DNA of 64,000 nucleotides from JAWXBK01 sp034439975 (lineage in GTDB: Bacteria; Pseudomonadota; Alphaproteobacteria; Dongiales; Dongiaceae). How positions within the stretch are numbered: position 1 is the first letter of the stretch; each line of letters begins with the position of its first letter. The stretch is taken from contig JAWXBK010000071.1 of NCBI GenBank assembly GCA_034439975.1, forward strand, positions 1-64,000. Direction: 5' to 3'. The translations under genes and the position numbers were made by a program. The notes below the pieces were generated by a model. The model saw only the letters and a list, made by a program, of their open reading frames with translations, ran no database searches and had not been told where the DNA came from. Shown piece after piece: positions 34,801 to 43,028 of this stretch.

Positions 34801-35342
34801 TGGTGACCGCAATCTCGCGGCTGCGCCAGGGCATCGCGAGCCTCAATCGCGAGGGCCGCGAACGTCTGCTGGCGGCGTTCGAGATCGTGAACACCCATTT
34901 CCGGACTTTGTTCACCCGCCTGTTCGGCGGCGGCGAGGCGCATCTGTCGCTGACCGAGGCCGACGATCCGCTCGAAGCCGGCCTCGAGATCATGGCCCGG
35001 CCGCCGGGCAAGCGCCTTCAGGTGATGTCGCTGCTGTCGGGCGGCGAGCAGGCGATGACCGCGCTGTCGCTGCTGTTTGCGGTCTTTCTGACCAATCCGG
35101 CGCCGATCTGCGTGCTGGACGAGGTGGACGCCCCGCTGGACGACGCGAACGTCGACCGGTTCTGCACCCTGGTCGAAGAGCTCGCCCATTCGACGTCGAC
35201 CCGCTTCATGATCATCACCCATCACCGCATGACGATGGCCCGGATGGACCGGCTTTACGGGGTCACGATGTCCGAACGCGGGGTTTCGCAACTGGTCTCG
35301 GTCGACCTCGGCGAGGCCGAGCGGCTGCGCGACGCGGGCTAG
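31878..35342 (+). CDS. smc: Chromosome segregation protein SMC
   Basis: The 1154-residue SMC ATPase compacts and segregates the chromosome with ScpA and ScpB. The head is split: Walker A GPNGCGKS at 32-39, then long coiled coils rich in Glu, Arg and Ala, a globular hinge at about 510-650 (DSLTVEPGFEVALGAALGD onward), and the C-terminal signature LSGGEQ at 1053-1058 with Walker B CVLDEVDAPLDD (D1081, E1082). The start is a GTG at 31878, and a TTG three bases earlier is also in frame. Large antisense frames across this gene are codon-bias shadows. Confidence 0.97.
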   Translation: MVHFNKLRLTGFKSFVDQTELMIEPGMTGIVGPNGCGKSNLVEALRWVMGENSPKRMRGGEMEDVIFAGSASRPSRSVAEVAVGLDNSGRKAPSQFNESDELEVTRRIERGMGSNYNVNGRDVRARDVQLLFADAATGAHSTALVSQGRVGAIINAKPADRRALLEEAAGITGLHSRRHEAELRLRAAEANLARLDDVIVTLESQLQALKKQARQAKRYRNIQDQLRRAEAVLMHLQWQEARTREADARQMLSAAEAAVAEAAGRAAAAGTEEADASTALPALRHDEAVAAAELQRINVARAELDREEARVAAARQDAGNRLDEVRADIGREEGRSADAADAERRLQDEQQRLETEDSGAETAIADALARVTKAEQTVGSSEQSLADATTALADAEARQNALARRIEELSTRIDRLKTRRGELDDERTRLAAEDSDRDAREEAERQAGEADSALQAAQARGREAEFARTAAALKEAEAREAMQKAAEGHGRARAEIDAITALIAEGESDFWPPLIDSLTVEPGFEVALGAALGDDLAASIEAGAKIQWQLISDLAASPPLPVGTVPLSRHVTGSERLQRRLDQIGVVDNEATCRALRNQLQQGQRLVTRDGAMWRWDGYTVSAGTPTPAAKRLQQRNRLTELRGRIEPLAAAKSEAEQNFAELRRLLLAAVAEDDAARQAVQAAYETLNGVRGTMARLQQAAAAAASRRAALDEALTSTAQDIEESESGLDAAHGERASLPDLSGARARVETLRNELGEHRATMIAAQSAAAQIERDTALRRQRLATIAEERLSWVERAAAAVQQLAALGKRGESIEAEITRLDARPAEIAEERHRLLDLADAAEAKRREAADRLAAGETRLAEAEKVLKAAEAAHGVARENRVRAEAGVEQSVQALAVVADRSREKLECAPEDALALAELDPGEDLPAREEIETRTQRLIRERENIGPVNLRAEAEATELDQQIMGLQSERGDLVTAISRLRQGIASLNREGRERLLAAFEIVNTHFRTLFTRLFGGGEAHLSLTEADDPLEAGLEIMARPPGKRLQVMSLLSGGEQAMTALSLLFAVFLTNPAPICVLDEVDAPLDDANVDRFCTLVEELAHSTSTRFMIITHHRMTMARMDRLYGVTMSERGVSQLVSVDLGEAERLRDAG

Positions 35343-35398
35343 GCCGGCGGCGCGACATTTTGCCCTTATTTCAACCCGTTAACCCCCTTTTCGTCGGC

Positions 35399-35427
35399 TT
35401 GACAGGGTTTGGGCCCCTAACTAATGT
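35399..35427 (+). promoter_or_regulatory. Candidate sigma70-type promoter of the atp operon
   Basis: TTGACA at 35399-35404 is separated by exactly 17 bases from TAATGT at 35422-35427. The -35 box is perfect and the -10 box keeps the outer T, A and final T. It lies in the gap between the smc stop and atpI, about 50 bases before the atpI start. Confidence 0.55.
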
Positions 35428-35478
35428 GCGCCGCGCCTGCGCCGCTTTGTTGCGGCGCAACCGTTTTTGGCCAGGACG

Positions 35479-35799
35479 ATGACCGGGGTTCGCGGCCCAT
35501 CACCGCTCGACGATCTCAACCGACGGCTCGCGGCTATCCGCGAGCGCCGGCGCGACGATGCGAGCGAGACGGGACCCGACGATACCGCGAAGAGCGCGAT
35601 GGGATATGCGCTTCGGATCGGCGTCGAACTGGTGGCGGGGCTTGTCGTCGGGGGCGGCATGGGGTGGCTGTTGGATATGTGGCTGGGTACCAGCCCGTTC
35701 CTGCTGATCCTGTTCTTCTTCCTCGGCGCCGCAGCCGGCATGTTGAACGTGTGGCGGGCGACCAGGACAATGAACCTGCCCGACGCACCCGGGGACTGA
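35479..35799 (+). CDS. atpI: ATP synthase accessory protein AtpI
   Basis: A 106-residue protein with a charged N-terminus (LDDLNRRLAAIRERRRDD) and two membrane helices: VELVAGLVVGGGMGWLLDMWLG and FLLILFFFLGAAAGMLNV. This is the AtpZ/AtpI layout, with a role in c-ring assembly or Mg2+ handling. The ATG at 35479 is taken as start, and a TTG at 35467 is the longer choice. It heads the Fo operon, as usual in alphaproteobacteria. Confidence 0.88.
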   Translation: MTGVRGPSPLDDLNRRLAAIRERRRDDASETGPDDTAKSAMGYALRIGVELVAGLVVGGGMGWLLDMWLGTSPFLLILFFFLGAAAGMLNVWRATRTMNLPDAPGD

Positions 35800-35897
35800 A
35801 GCCTCGGGGACTTTTCGCAGGGAACTGACGGGCGCAGCAGGCCAGCGCGTCCGGAACGGTCAAGGATCAACCGGCTGGCCAGGACGGGAAGCCTCAG

Positions 35898-36656
35898 GTG
35901 GCGACAGAAGCGGATCACGGCGCCGGCGGCCATAGCCCCCTCGCACAGTTCGAAATCAAGCGCCTCGTCGACATCAATGTTGGCGGTGTCGACGCCTCGA
36001 TCACCAACTCCACCGTCTGGATGCTGATTGCGATCGCCGCGATCACCTTGTTCATGGTCATCGGCATGCGCCGCGGCGCGCTGGTGCCGGGCCGCTGGCA
36101 GTCGATGGCAGAGATGTCCTACGAATTCGTCGCCGGCATGCTGCGCGACAATGTGGGAACCGCCGGCCGGCGCTATTTCCCGTTCATCTTCACGCTCTTC
36201 ATGTTCGTCCTGTTCTGCAATCTGCTCGGGATGATCCCCTACAGCTTCACGGTCACCAGCCACATCATCGTCACCTTCGCGCTTGCCGCGGTCGTGTTCA
36301 TCGGCGTGACGATCATCGGCTTCGCGCGCCACGGCGCGCATTTCCTGAAACTTTTCGTGCCGTCGGGTGTGCCGATCTTCCTGCTGCCGCTGCTGATCGT
36401 GATCGAACTGATCTCGTATCTGATCCGCCCGGTCAGCCTTTCGGTGCGACTGTTTGCGAACATGCTGGCCGGTCACACCATGCTGAAGGTGTTCGGCGGG
36501 TTCGTGGTGGCTCTCGGGATCATCGGTGGCTGGGCGCCGCTCGCCTTCGTCGTTGCCTTGACCGGCCTCGAGATCCTGATCGCGTTCCTTCAGGCCTATG
36601 TGTTCGCGGTGCTCACCTGCATTTATCTCAACGATGCAATCAACCTGCATCATTGA
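35898..36656 (+). CDS. atpB: ATP synthase Fo subunit a
   Basis: The 252-residue proton channel half of the Fo motor. Several membrane helices are visible, and the essential arginine is in SVRLFANMLAGH (LIRPVSLSVRLFAN). The N-terminus HSPLAQFEIKRLVDINVGG is the typical alphaproteobacterial form. The GTG start at 35898 follows GGGAAG by about six bases. It is followed by the c subunit gene after 48 bases. Confidence 0.97.
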   Translation: MATEADHGAGGHSPLAQFEIKRLVDINVGGVDASITNSTVWMLIAIAAITLFMVIGMRRGALVPGRWQSMAEMSYEFVAGMLRDNVGTAGRRYFPFIFTLFMFVLFCNLLGMIPYSFTVTSHIIVTFALAAVVFIGVTIIGFARHGAHFLKLFVPSGVPIFLLPLLIVIELISYLIRPVSLSVRLFANMLAGHTMLKVFGGFVVALGIIGGWAPLAFVVALTGLEILIAFLQAYVFAVLTCIYLNDAINLHH

Positions 36657-36704
36657 GCAATCCATCCACTATCCAATCAACCTCAGGAAAAGGGAAACAG
36701 GACC

Positions 36705-36932
36705 ATGGAAGCTGATGCAGCAAAGTTGATCGGTGCGGGTCTCGCCACGATCGCGCTCGCCGGCGTCGGTGTCGGCATCGGTAACATCTTCGGCAATTTC
36801 GTCGCGGGCGCGCTGCGCAATCCGGCGGCGGCACCGAAGGTGTTCGGTAACGTGCTGCTGGGTTTCGCGCTGACGGAAGCGATCGCGCTGTTCGCGCTCG
36901 TCATCGCGATGCTGCTGCTGTTCGTGTTCTAA
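36705..36932 (+). CDS. atpE: ATP synthase Fo subunit c
   Basis: A 75-residue hairpin of two membrane helices that forms the rotor ring. The glycine-rich first helix (GLATIALAGVGVGIGNIFGN) and the polar loop RNPAA are followed by the second helix with the proton-carrying carboxylate E58 in LTEAIALFALVIA. No sodium-binding signature is apparent. The ribosome site AGGAAAAGGGAAAC lies just upstream, strong as expected for the most abundant Fo subunit. Confidence 0.97.
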   Translation: MEADAAKLIGAGLATIALAGVGVGIGNIFGNFVAGALRNPAAAPKVFGNVLLGFALTEAIALFALVIAMLLLFVF

Positions 36933-37023
36933 GTCGAACCGACATCGTTTCCGAAGTCAGTGGGGCCGACGCGGGGTCGTTCGTATCGTTACCCGCGCGG
37001 CCCGATAAGGAACCGGGACCAGC

Positions 37024-37515
37024 ATGCCGCAACTTAACTTCGCCGATTATCCGCCACAGCTTATCTGGCTGGCGATCACGTTCGTCCTGCTCTATTTCCT
37101 GATGTCGCGTCTGGCATTGCCGGGCGTGTCGCGGGTTCTCGAGCGGCGCCAGGCGAAGATCGCAGCCGATCTCGAAGCGGCCGAAAAGCGTCGCGCCGAG
37201 GCCGAAGAGGCGCTGGCGAATTACGAGAAGACGCTGGCCGGGGCCCGTCTCGAAGCGCAGGCGGCGGTCAAGGCAGCCAGCGACGAGATGGCGAAGCAGC
37301 AGGCGCAACGCGAGGCGACCTTTGCCGCCGAAATCGGCAAGCGGACCCGCGAAGCCGAAGCGCAGATCGAGACCGCGAAGCAGCGCGCACTCACGGAAAC
37401 CCGGAACGTGGCCGGCGAGATCGCGGGTTCGATCACCGCGAAACTCGCACAGATGATGCCGGGCGCCGACCAGATCGCGGCGGCCGTCGATGCCGTGCGC
37501 CGGGAGCGTGCCTGA
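37024..37515 (+). CDS. atpF': ATP synthase Fo subunit b'
   Basis: A 163-residue peripheral stalk subunit with one N-terminal membrane helix (LIWLAITFVLLYFLMSRLALP) and a long charged coiled coil. The opening MPQLNFADYPPQLIWL is the b' type, seen in photosynthetic bacteria and alphaproteobacteria, where b and b' form a heterodimer. It stops one base before the start of atpF and has the same length, consistent with a tandem duplication origin. Confidence 0.95.
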   Translation: MPQLNFADYPPQLIWLAITFVLLYFLMSRLALPGVSRVLERRQAKIAADLEAAEKRRAEAEEALANYEKTLAGARLEAQAAVKAASDEMAKQQAQREATFAAEIGKRTREAEAQIETAKQRALTETRNVAGEIAGSITAKLAQMMPGADQIAAAVDAVRRERA

Positions 37516-37516
37516 G

Positions 37517-38008
37517 ATGGATCATCTTTTCTCCGCCCCCGAATTCTGGGTCGCCGTCGCCTTCGTCCTGTTCTTCGTTCTGGCGGGTCGGCAGATCTGG
37601 CGTTTCGTCGCGAAGGCGCTCGATGCACGTACCGAGCGGATCCACCGCGAGATCGAGGAAGCGCAGCGGCTCCGTCAGGAAGCGGAAGCGTTGCTGGCCG
37701 AGTACCACAAGAAGCAGAGCGACGCGCAGCGCGAGGCCGAGGCGATCGTCACGCATGCCCGCGGCGAAGCGGAACGGCTGCGCCGGGACGCAGAGGAATC
37801 GATCCGGCAGACGCTGGAGCGACGCGAGCGTCAGGCGCTCGACAAGATCGCACAGGCTGAGGCGCAGGCCGTCGCCGACGTGCGCAACGAAGCGGTCGAC
37901 GTCGCGGTCGCCGCCGCGCGCCGCCTGCTCGCCGGCTCGATGGACGAGACGCGCAGTCGCGCGATCACCGATAAGGCAATCGCCGAGGTCGAACGCGGGC
38001 TGCAATAA
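37517..38008 (+). CDS. atpF: ATP synthase Fo subunit b
   Basis: The second stalk subunit, 163 residues, with a membrane helix near the N-terminus (FWVAVAFVLFFVLAGRQIW) and then heptad-like charged sequence through to the end. I took the ATG at 37517, one base after the b' stop, not the ATG at 37490 that would overlap it. It closes the atpI-B-E-F'-F operon. The F1 genes are not in the window, so, as usual in this class, they lie in a separate operon. Confidence 0.94.
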   Translation: MDHLFSAPEFWVAVAFVLFFVLAGRQIWRFVAKALDARTERIHREIEEAQRLRQEAEALLAEYHKKQSDAQREAEAIVTHARGEAERLRRDAEESIRQTLERRERQALDKIAQAEAQAVADVRNEAVDVAVAAARRLLAGSMDETRSRAITDKAIAEVERGLQ

Positions 38009-38037
38009 ATTCAGGCTGAAATCCGTTTCAGACATCG

Positions 38038-38066
38038 CGGCGGCCTTCGGGCCGCCGTTTTCGTTT
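38038..38066 (+). terminator. Rho-independent terminator after atpF
   Basis: An 8-bp perfect stem CGGCGGCC / GGCCGCCG closes a TTCG loop and is followed at once by TTTTCGTTT. It lies 30 bases after the atpF stop. The reverse strand lacks a T run after the stem, so it probably stops only the atp transcript. Confidence 0.85.
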
Positions 38067-38083
38067 GGGTCGACGACCGCCGC

Positions 38084-38596
38084 TTATCTTTTGCGTCCGG
38101 CTTCTCCGGCGAGCGCGGCCAGCGCCGCCCCTTCGAGCCGGTAGTGTTCCCACTGATCGAGCTCGTAGAGGCCGATCCGCCCGTAGAATTGCTTGGCCGG
38201 ATTCCAGTTCAGCACATTGAGATCGACGCGCGGGCAGCCGCGTTCGGCCGCAATCGCCGCGACTTCGGCCATCAGGCGACGGCCGACGCCCGTGCCGCGC
38301 GCCTCGTCGCGCACATAGAGCTCTTCGATATGGATGCCGGGGCGGCCTTCCCAGGTCGAGTAATTGGGACAGAAGAGCGTGAAGCCGACGGTGCGACCGT
38401 CGTCGCGCTCGGCAATCAGGATTTCACAGGCGGGCCTGGATCCGAACGCATCGCGCAGCAGATCCGCCTCGGTCAACAGCACCCGCTCCGGCGCCTCGCG
38501 TTCGTAGACCGCGAGTTCAACGACCATGCGTTGGATTTCGGCCGCATCGGAAGCCACCGCGCGGCGGATCGCGGTGGATTCTATCGCATCGGACAT
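38084..38596 (-). CDS. GNAT N-acetyltransferase, diamine/thialysine type
   Basis: A 170-residue acetyltransferase that resembles spermidine/spermine and thialysine N-acetyltransferases: NYSTWEGRPGIHIEELYV, the acetyl-CoA loop RGTGVGRRL, and VLNWNPAKQFYGRIG are the family marks. The start ATG is four bases after the gcvPB stop, so it is likely the last gene of the glycine cleavage operon. Its substrate is unknown, and an amine or amino acid is plausible. It is convergent with atpF. Confidence 0.85.
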   Translation of the reverse strand: MSDAIESTAIRRAVASDAAEIQRMVVELAVYEREAPERVLLTEADLLRDAFGSRPACEILIAERDDGRTVGFTLFCPNYSTWEGRPGIHIEELYVRDEARGTGVGRRLMAEVAAIAAERGCPRVDLNVLNWNPAKQFYGRIGLYELDQWEHYRLEGAALAALAGEAGRKR

Positions 38597-38600
38597 TGGG

Positions 38601-40121
38601 TTACTCCGCGGTTTCGCTGGCAGGCTGAGGCGGTTTCCAGCGCAGGACAGGATGGCGCGCGGCCGCCGTCTCGTCGAGCCGGCGGCGTGGCGAAAAGCGC
38701 GGCGCGTCGAGGAAGCGCTGCTTGTCGCCTTCCTTCGCGGCCTTGGCCAGGGCCGCCATCGTTTCGATGAAGCGGTCGAGTGAATCCTTGCTCTCGGTTT
38801 CGGTCGGTTCGATCAGCATCGCGCCATGCACGATCAGCGGGAAATACATCGTCATCGGATGATAACCCTCGTCGATCATCGCCTTTGCGAAATCGAGCGT
38901 GGTGACGCCTGTGCCCTTGAGGAACTCGTCGTCGAACAACGCCTCGTGCATGCAGGTCCCGGGAAAGGCCGGGCTCATCTCGCTTTTGAGCGAGGCCAGG
39001 ATATAGTTCGCATTCAGCACCGCATCGCCCGAAACTTGGGCCAGCCCGTCGCCGCCATGGCTCATCATGTAGGCGAGCGCACGTACGAACATGCCCATCT
39101 GGCCGTGAAAGCCCTTGAGCCGCCCGAACGACTTGCCGTCGAAGGCCTGTTCGACCAGACGGAACCCCTCGGCATCGTGAACCACGAACGGCAGCGGCAC
39201 ATAGGAGGCGAGCTTGTCGGAGAAGACGACTGGCCCCGCCCCCGGCCCGCCGCCGCCATGCGGCGTCGAGAAGGTCTTGTGCAGATTGATATGCATGCAG
39301 TCGATGCCGAGATCGCCCGGCCGGACGCGGCCGACGATCGCGTTGAAATTCGCGCCGTCGCAATAGAAGAAGGCGCCGATCTTGTGCAGCGCATCGGCGA
39401 TCTCGACGATGTCGCGCTCGAACAACCCGCAGGTGTTGGGGTTGGTCAGCATGATCGCCGCGACGTCGGGCCCGAGTTTCTCGCGAAACGCCGCGAGATC
39501 GACCCGGCCGCTGGGGTCGGCTGGAATTGGATCCACGGTGAAGCCGCAGGCGACCGCCGTTGCCGGATTGGTGCCGTGCGCCGATTCCGGCACCAGCACG
39601 CGACGCCGCTTGTCGCCGCGATCGTCGAGCGCGGCGCGGATCGCCATCATGCCGCAGAGCTCGCCATGCGCACCCGCACCGGGCGAGAGCGCGACGGCCG
39701 GCATGCCGGTCAATGTCTTCAGCCAGTGCGCGACCTGTTCCATCAGTTCGAGCGCGCCCTGCACGGTGCGGATCGGTTGCAACGGATGCAGATCGGCGAG
39801 GCCCGGCATGCGCACCGCGCGTTCGTTGAGCCGCGGGTTGTGCTTCATCGTGCAGGAGCCGAGCGTGTAGAGGCCCATGTCGATCGCATAATTCTTCTGG
39901 CTGAGCCTGGTGTAATGCCGCACGACCTGCGGCTCCGAAAGGCCCGGCAGGCCGATCGGTCCCTTGCGCTCGAGACCGCCGAGGCGCGATTTCACCTTGG
40001 GTGGCGCCGGCAGATCGACACCGCAGCGGCCCGATCGGTCCTGCTCGAACAGAAGCGGTTCCTCGAGCCGCAACCCGCGGTCGCCCGAGAATGTGTCGGT
40101 GATCGGATCGGGCTTCATCAC
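38601..40121 (-). CDS. gcvPB: Glycine dehydrogenase (decarboxylating) subunit 2
   Basis: The PLP-binding half of the split P protein of glycine cleavage. Its 506 residues include NLHKTFSTPHGGGGPG, whose lysine forms the Schiff base with PLP, and the glycine-rich loop after it. The start ATG overlaps the gcvPA stop by four bases (ATGA). It pairs with GcvPA to decarboxylate glycine and pass the aminomethyl group to lipoyl-GcvH. Confidence 0.96.
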   Translation of the reverse strand: MMKPDPITDTFSGDRGLRLEEPLLFEQDRSGRCGVDLPAPPKVKSRLGGLERKGPIGLPGLSEPQVVRHYTRLSQKNYAIDMGLYTLGSCTMKHNPRLNERAVRMPGLADLHPLQPIRTVQGALELMEQVAHWLKTLTGMPAVALSPGAGAHGELCGMMAIRAALDDRGDKRRRVLVPESAHGTNPATAVACGFTVDPIPADPSGRVDLAAFREKLGPDVAAIMLTNPNTCGLFERDIVEIADALHKIGAFFYCDGANFNAIVGRVRPGDLGIDCMHINLHKTFSTPHGGGGPGAGPVVFSDKLASYVPLPFVVHDAEGFRLVEQAFDGKSFGRLKGFHGQMGMFVRALAYMMSHGGDGLAQVSGDAVLNANYILASLKSEMSPAFPGTCMHEALFDDEFLKGTGVTTLDFAKAMIDEGYHPMTMYFPLIVHGAMLIEPTETESKDSLDRFIETMAALAKAAKEGDKQRFLDAPRFSPRRRLDETAAARHPVLRWKPPQPASETAE

Positions 40122-41461
40122 AGGATCTCCCCGAGCGCGGTGGCGAAGGCATCCATCTCGGCCACCGTGTTGGTTTCAGTCGCGGTCACGATCAGCAGAT
40201 TCGCAAGCGCCGGCTCGTCCGGCCAGAAGCGCGAGGCCGGAATGCCGCCAAGAATATTGCGTTCGACCAGACGATCGACCACGCCCGCTGCGGGCCGCGG
40301 CAGCTTTATCGTGAACTCATTGAAGAAGGCGTCGTTGAGCACGGTGACGCCCTTGATCGCGCTGAGCCGCTCGGCGAGCTGCACTGCGGCGGCATGATTG
40401 AGGGCCGCCAGCCGGCGAAATCCTTCTTCGCCAAGCAAGGCGAGATGGATCGTAAAGGCGAGCGCGCACAGCCCGGAATTAGTACAGATGTTGCTGGTCG
40501 CCTTCTCGCGTCGGATATGCTGCTCGCGCGTCGCCAGCGTAAGAACCCAGCCCCGCCGCCCGTCGACATCGAGCGTCTCGCCAACCAGGCGACCCGGCAT
40601 CTGACGCACATACTTATCGCGCGCCGCGAACAGACCGAGATACGGCCCGCCGAAGCCCAGCGCATTGCCGATCGACTGGCCCTCCGCGACGACGATATCC
40701 GCACCCATCGCGCCGGGCGATTCGACCGCGCCGAGCGACACCGTTTCGCCGACCGCAACGATCAGCAGCGCGCCCTTCTCGCGGCAGGCCGCACTCAGTT
40801 TGCGCAGATCGCGCAGATGACCGAAGAAACTCGGATTCTGCACAATGACGCAGGCCGTCGCGCCATCGATGCGCGCGATCAGATCCTCGTTGCCCTCGGG
40901 ATCGGGCGGTGCAAGATCCAGGTCGATTTCGAGGAAGCGAGCGTGCGTCGCGGTGATCTCGCCATAATGCGGATGCAGCCCGCCGGACACGACGGCGCGC
41001 GTGCGACGCGTGACGCGCGTCGCCATCATCACCGCTTCGGCCGCCGAGGTCGCGCCGTCATACATCGAAGCATTCGCCACATCCATGCCGGTGATCAGCG
41101 CGACCTGGGTCTGGAACTCGAACAGATATTGCAGCGTGCCCTGGGTCACCTCGGGCTGATAAGGCGTGTAGGACGTCAGGAATTCGCCGCGCTGGATCAG
41201 ATGATCGACGGCAGCGGGCACGTGATGGCGATAGGCGCCGCCACCAAGGAAACAGGCTGCCTGCCCCGCATTGAGATTCTTCGCGGCCAACGCGGCGATC
41301 GCGCGCTCGACTTCGAGCTCGCCCTGGTGGTCAGGCAGATCGACCGGTTTCGAAAGCCGCGCGCGCTTTGGCACGTCATCATAGAGCGCATCGATCGAGG
41401 TGACGCCGATCTTTGCCAGCATGTCGCGGCGGTCGGCATCGGTCAGCGGCAGATAGCGCAT
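40118..41461 (-). CDS. gcvPA: Glycine dehydrogenase (decarboxylating) subunit 1
   Basis: The 447-residue first half of the split P protein. The opening MRYLPLTDADRRDMLAKIG and the block YTPYQPEVTQGTLQYLFEFQ match the family, as does DGATSAAEAVMMA. It lacks the PLP lysine, which GcvPB supplies. Its start shares one base with the gcvH stop (TGATG), so translation of gcvH, gcvPA and gcvPB is tightly coupled. Confidence 0.96.
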   Translation of the reverse strand: MRYLPLTDADRRDMLAKIGVTSIDALYDDVPKRARLSKPVDLPDHQGELEVERAIAALAAKNLNAGQAACFLGGGAYRHHVPAAVDHLIQRGEFLTSYTPYQPEVTQGTLQYLFEFQTQVALITGMDVANASMYDGATSAAEAVMMATRVTRRTRAVVSGGLHPHYGEITATHARFLEIDLDLAPPDPEGNEDLIARIDGATACVIVQNPSFFGHLRDLRKLSAACREKGALLIVAVGETVSLGAVESPGAMGADIVVAEGQSIGNALGFGGPYLGLFAARDKYVRQMPGRLVGETLDVDGRRGWVLTLATREQHIRREKATSNICTNSGLCALAFTIHLALLGEEGFRRLAALNHAAAVQLAERLSAIKGVTVLNDAFFNEFTIKLPRPAAGVVDRLVERNILGGIPASRFWPDEPALANLLIVTATETNTVAEMDAFATALGEIL

Positions 41462-41838
41462 CAGTGCAGCCCCTCGATGAATTTCTTGTACGAGCCCTCG
41501 TCCATCAGCCCTTCGAGCTGGGATTTATCGGCGATGCGGATCTTCACGAACCAGCCCGCGCCGGTTGCATCGGCATTGACCGTGCCCGGTTCGCCGACCA
41601 GCCCGTCATTGGCCTCGACGATCTCGCCGGTGACCGGCGCATAAACCTCGCTCGCCGCCTTGACCGATTCGACGACCGCCATGTCCTTGCCTTTCTCGAC
41701 CTTGCGGCCGACGGCGGGCAGTTCGACGAAGACCACGTCGCCAAGCTGTTCCTGCGCGTAGTCGGTGATGCCGATCGTGCCGACATCGCCGTCGACGCGG
41801 ATCCATTCATGCTCGTCGGTGTACCAGACCTGGCTCAT
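41461..41838 (-). CDS. gcvH: Glycine cleavage system H protein
   Basis: The 125-residue lipoyl carrier that shuttles the aminomethyl group between P, T and L proteins. The lipoylation site is K60 in VVESVKAASEVYAPV, and the opening WYTDEHEWIRV and GITDYAQEQLGD are typical. It is encoded 17 bases downstream of gcvT. Confidence 0.97.
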   Translation of the reverse strand: MSQVWYTDEHEWIRVDGDVGTIGITDYAQEQLGDVVFVELPAVGRKVEKGKDMAVVESVKAASEVYAPVTGEIVEANDGLVGEPGTVNADATGAGWFVKIRIADKSQLEGLMDEGSYKKFIEGLH

Positions 41839-41855
41839 GGTTCATTTTCCTTCGT

Positions 41856-42974
41856 TCAGTCGCGGTGATAGCGGGTTGGGATGAAGGGTAACGCGGCAAC
41901 CGTCGCCGGTATCGCCTGGCCGCGAATGTCGACGGCAAGCGCGGTGCCTATCGTTGCGAATTTCGGCGCCACATAGCCCATCGCGACCGGCGCCTCGAGG
42001 CTCGGCGCGTAACCGCCGCTGGTGATCTCGCCGATGGCAGTGCCAGACCCGTCGAGAATCGGGCTGTGCGCACGCGCCGGGCTTCTTCCCTGGGGCAGCA
42101 GGCCGACACGCCGGCGCTTCGGACCCTCCGCCAGTTCGGCGAGAATGCGTTTGGCACCGGGGAAGCCGCCTTCGGCGCGACGACGCCTGCCGATCGCCCA
42201 CTCGAGCCCGGCTTCGATCGGCGTCGTCGTTTCGTCGATATCGTTGCCATAGAGACAGAGCCCGGCTTCGAGGCGCAGCGAATCACGCGCGCCAAGACCG
42301 ATCGGCATCACCTCGGGTTCGTCGAGCAATCGCCGCACGATCCGCTCGGCCTGATCGGCCGGAACCGACAGCTCGAAGCCATCCTCGCCGGTATAGCCCG
42401 AGCGCGTGACGAAGCAATCGGCACCGAGCAGGGTCATCGGCCGCGCATCCATGAACCGCATTCCGGCGATCTCGGGTGCGTGGCGCGCGAGCACCCTTAC
42501 GGCTTCGGGCCCCTGCAGCGCGAGCAGCGCGCGATCCTCGAGCATCGTCGCGTGCACCGATTTCGGCAGATGCGCCTGGAGATGCGCGAAATCCGCGTCC
42601 TTGCGCGAGGCGTTGACCACCATCAGAAAATGCTCGCCGCTGCGCGCGACCATCAGATCGTCGAGAATGCCGCCGGCTTCATTTGTGAAAAATCCGTAGC
42701 GCTGCCGCCCCGGCTTGAGCCCGAGATAGTCGGCCGGGACCAGCGCTTCGATCGCCGCCGCCGCGTCGTCGGGATAGGCCGCGCGGATCTTCACCTGGCC
42801 CATATGCGAGACGTCGAACAGACCGGCATGCGCGCGGGTGTGTTTATGTTCGGCGATGATTCCGGCGGGATACTGCACCGGCATGTCGTAGCCGGCGAAC
42901 GGCACCATGCGGGCGCCGAGCGCGCGATGCAGCGCGTTAAGCGGGGTCGTCTTGAGCTGTTCCGGATCGCTCAC
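41856..42974 (-). CDS. gcvT: Glycine cleavage system T protein (aminomethyltransferase)
   Basis: Transfers the methylene group from lipoyl-GcvH to tetrahydrofolate, releasing ammonia. The 372-residue chain has the folate-binding GcvT pattern: VPFAGYDMPVQYPAG, HTRAHAGLFDVSHMGQ with the catalytic aspartate, and RSGYTGEDGFELSVP. The start is a GTG at 42974 with the strong ribosome site GGGAGGAA. It is the first gene after the glycine riboswitch. Confidence 0.96.
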   Translation of the reverse strand: MSDPEQLKTTPLNALHRALGARMVPFAGYDMPVQYPAGIIAEHKHTRAHAGLFDVSHMGQVKIRAAYPDDAAAAIEALVPADYLGLKPGRQRYGFFTNEAGGILDDLMVARSGEHFLMVVNASRKDADFAHLQAHLPKSVHATMLEDRALLALQGPEAVRVLARHAPEIAGMRFMDARPMTLLGADCFVTRSGYTGEDGFELSVPADQAERIVRRLLDEPEVMPIGLGARDSLRLEAGLCLYGNDIDETTTPIEAGLEWAIGRRRRAEGGFPGAKRILAELAEGPKRRRVGLLPQGRSPARAHSPILDGSGTAIGEITSGGYAPSLEAPVAMGYVAPKFATIGTALAVDIRGQAIPATVAALPFIPTRYHRD

Positions 42975-43028
42975 CAGGTTCCTCCCACACGAGACAACGG
43001 GCTCCGACGGGACAAAACGTCCCGGGGC

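Noticed and set aside
33426..35291. Long minus-strand frame over the smc C-terminal half
   Set aside because: The plus strand carries the SMC signature and Walker B motifs, so this is a shadow.
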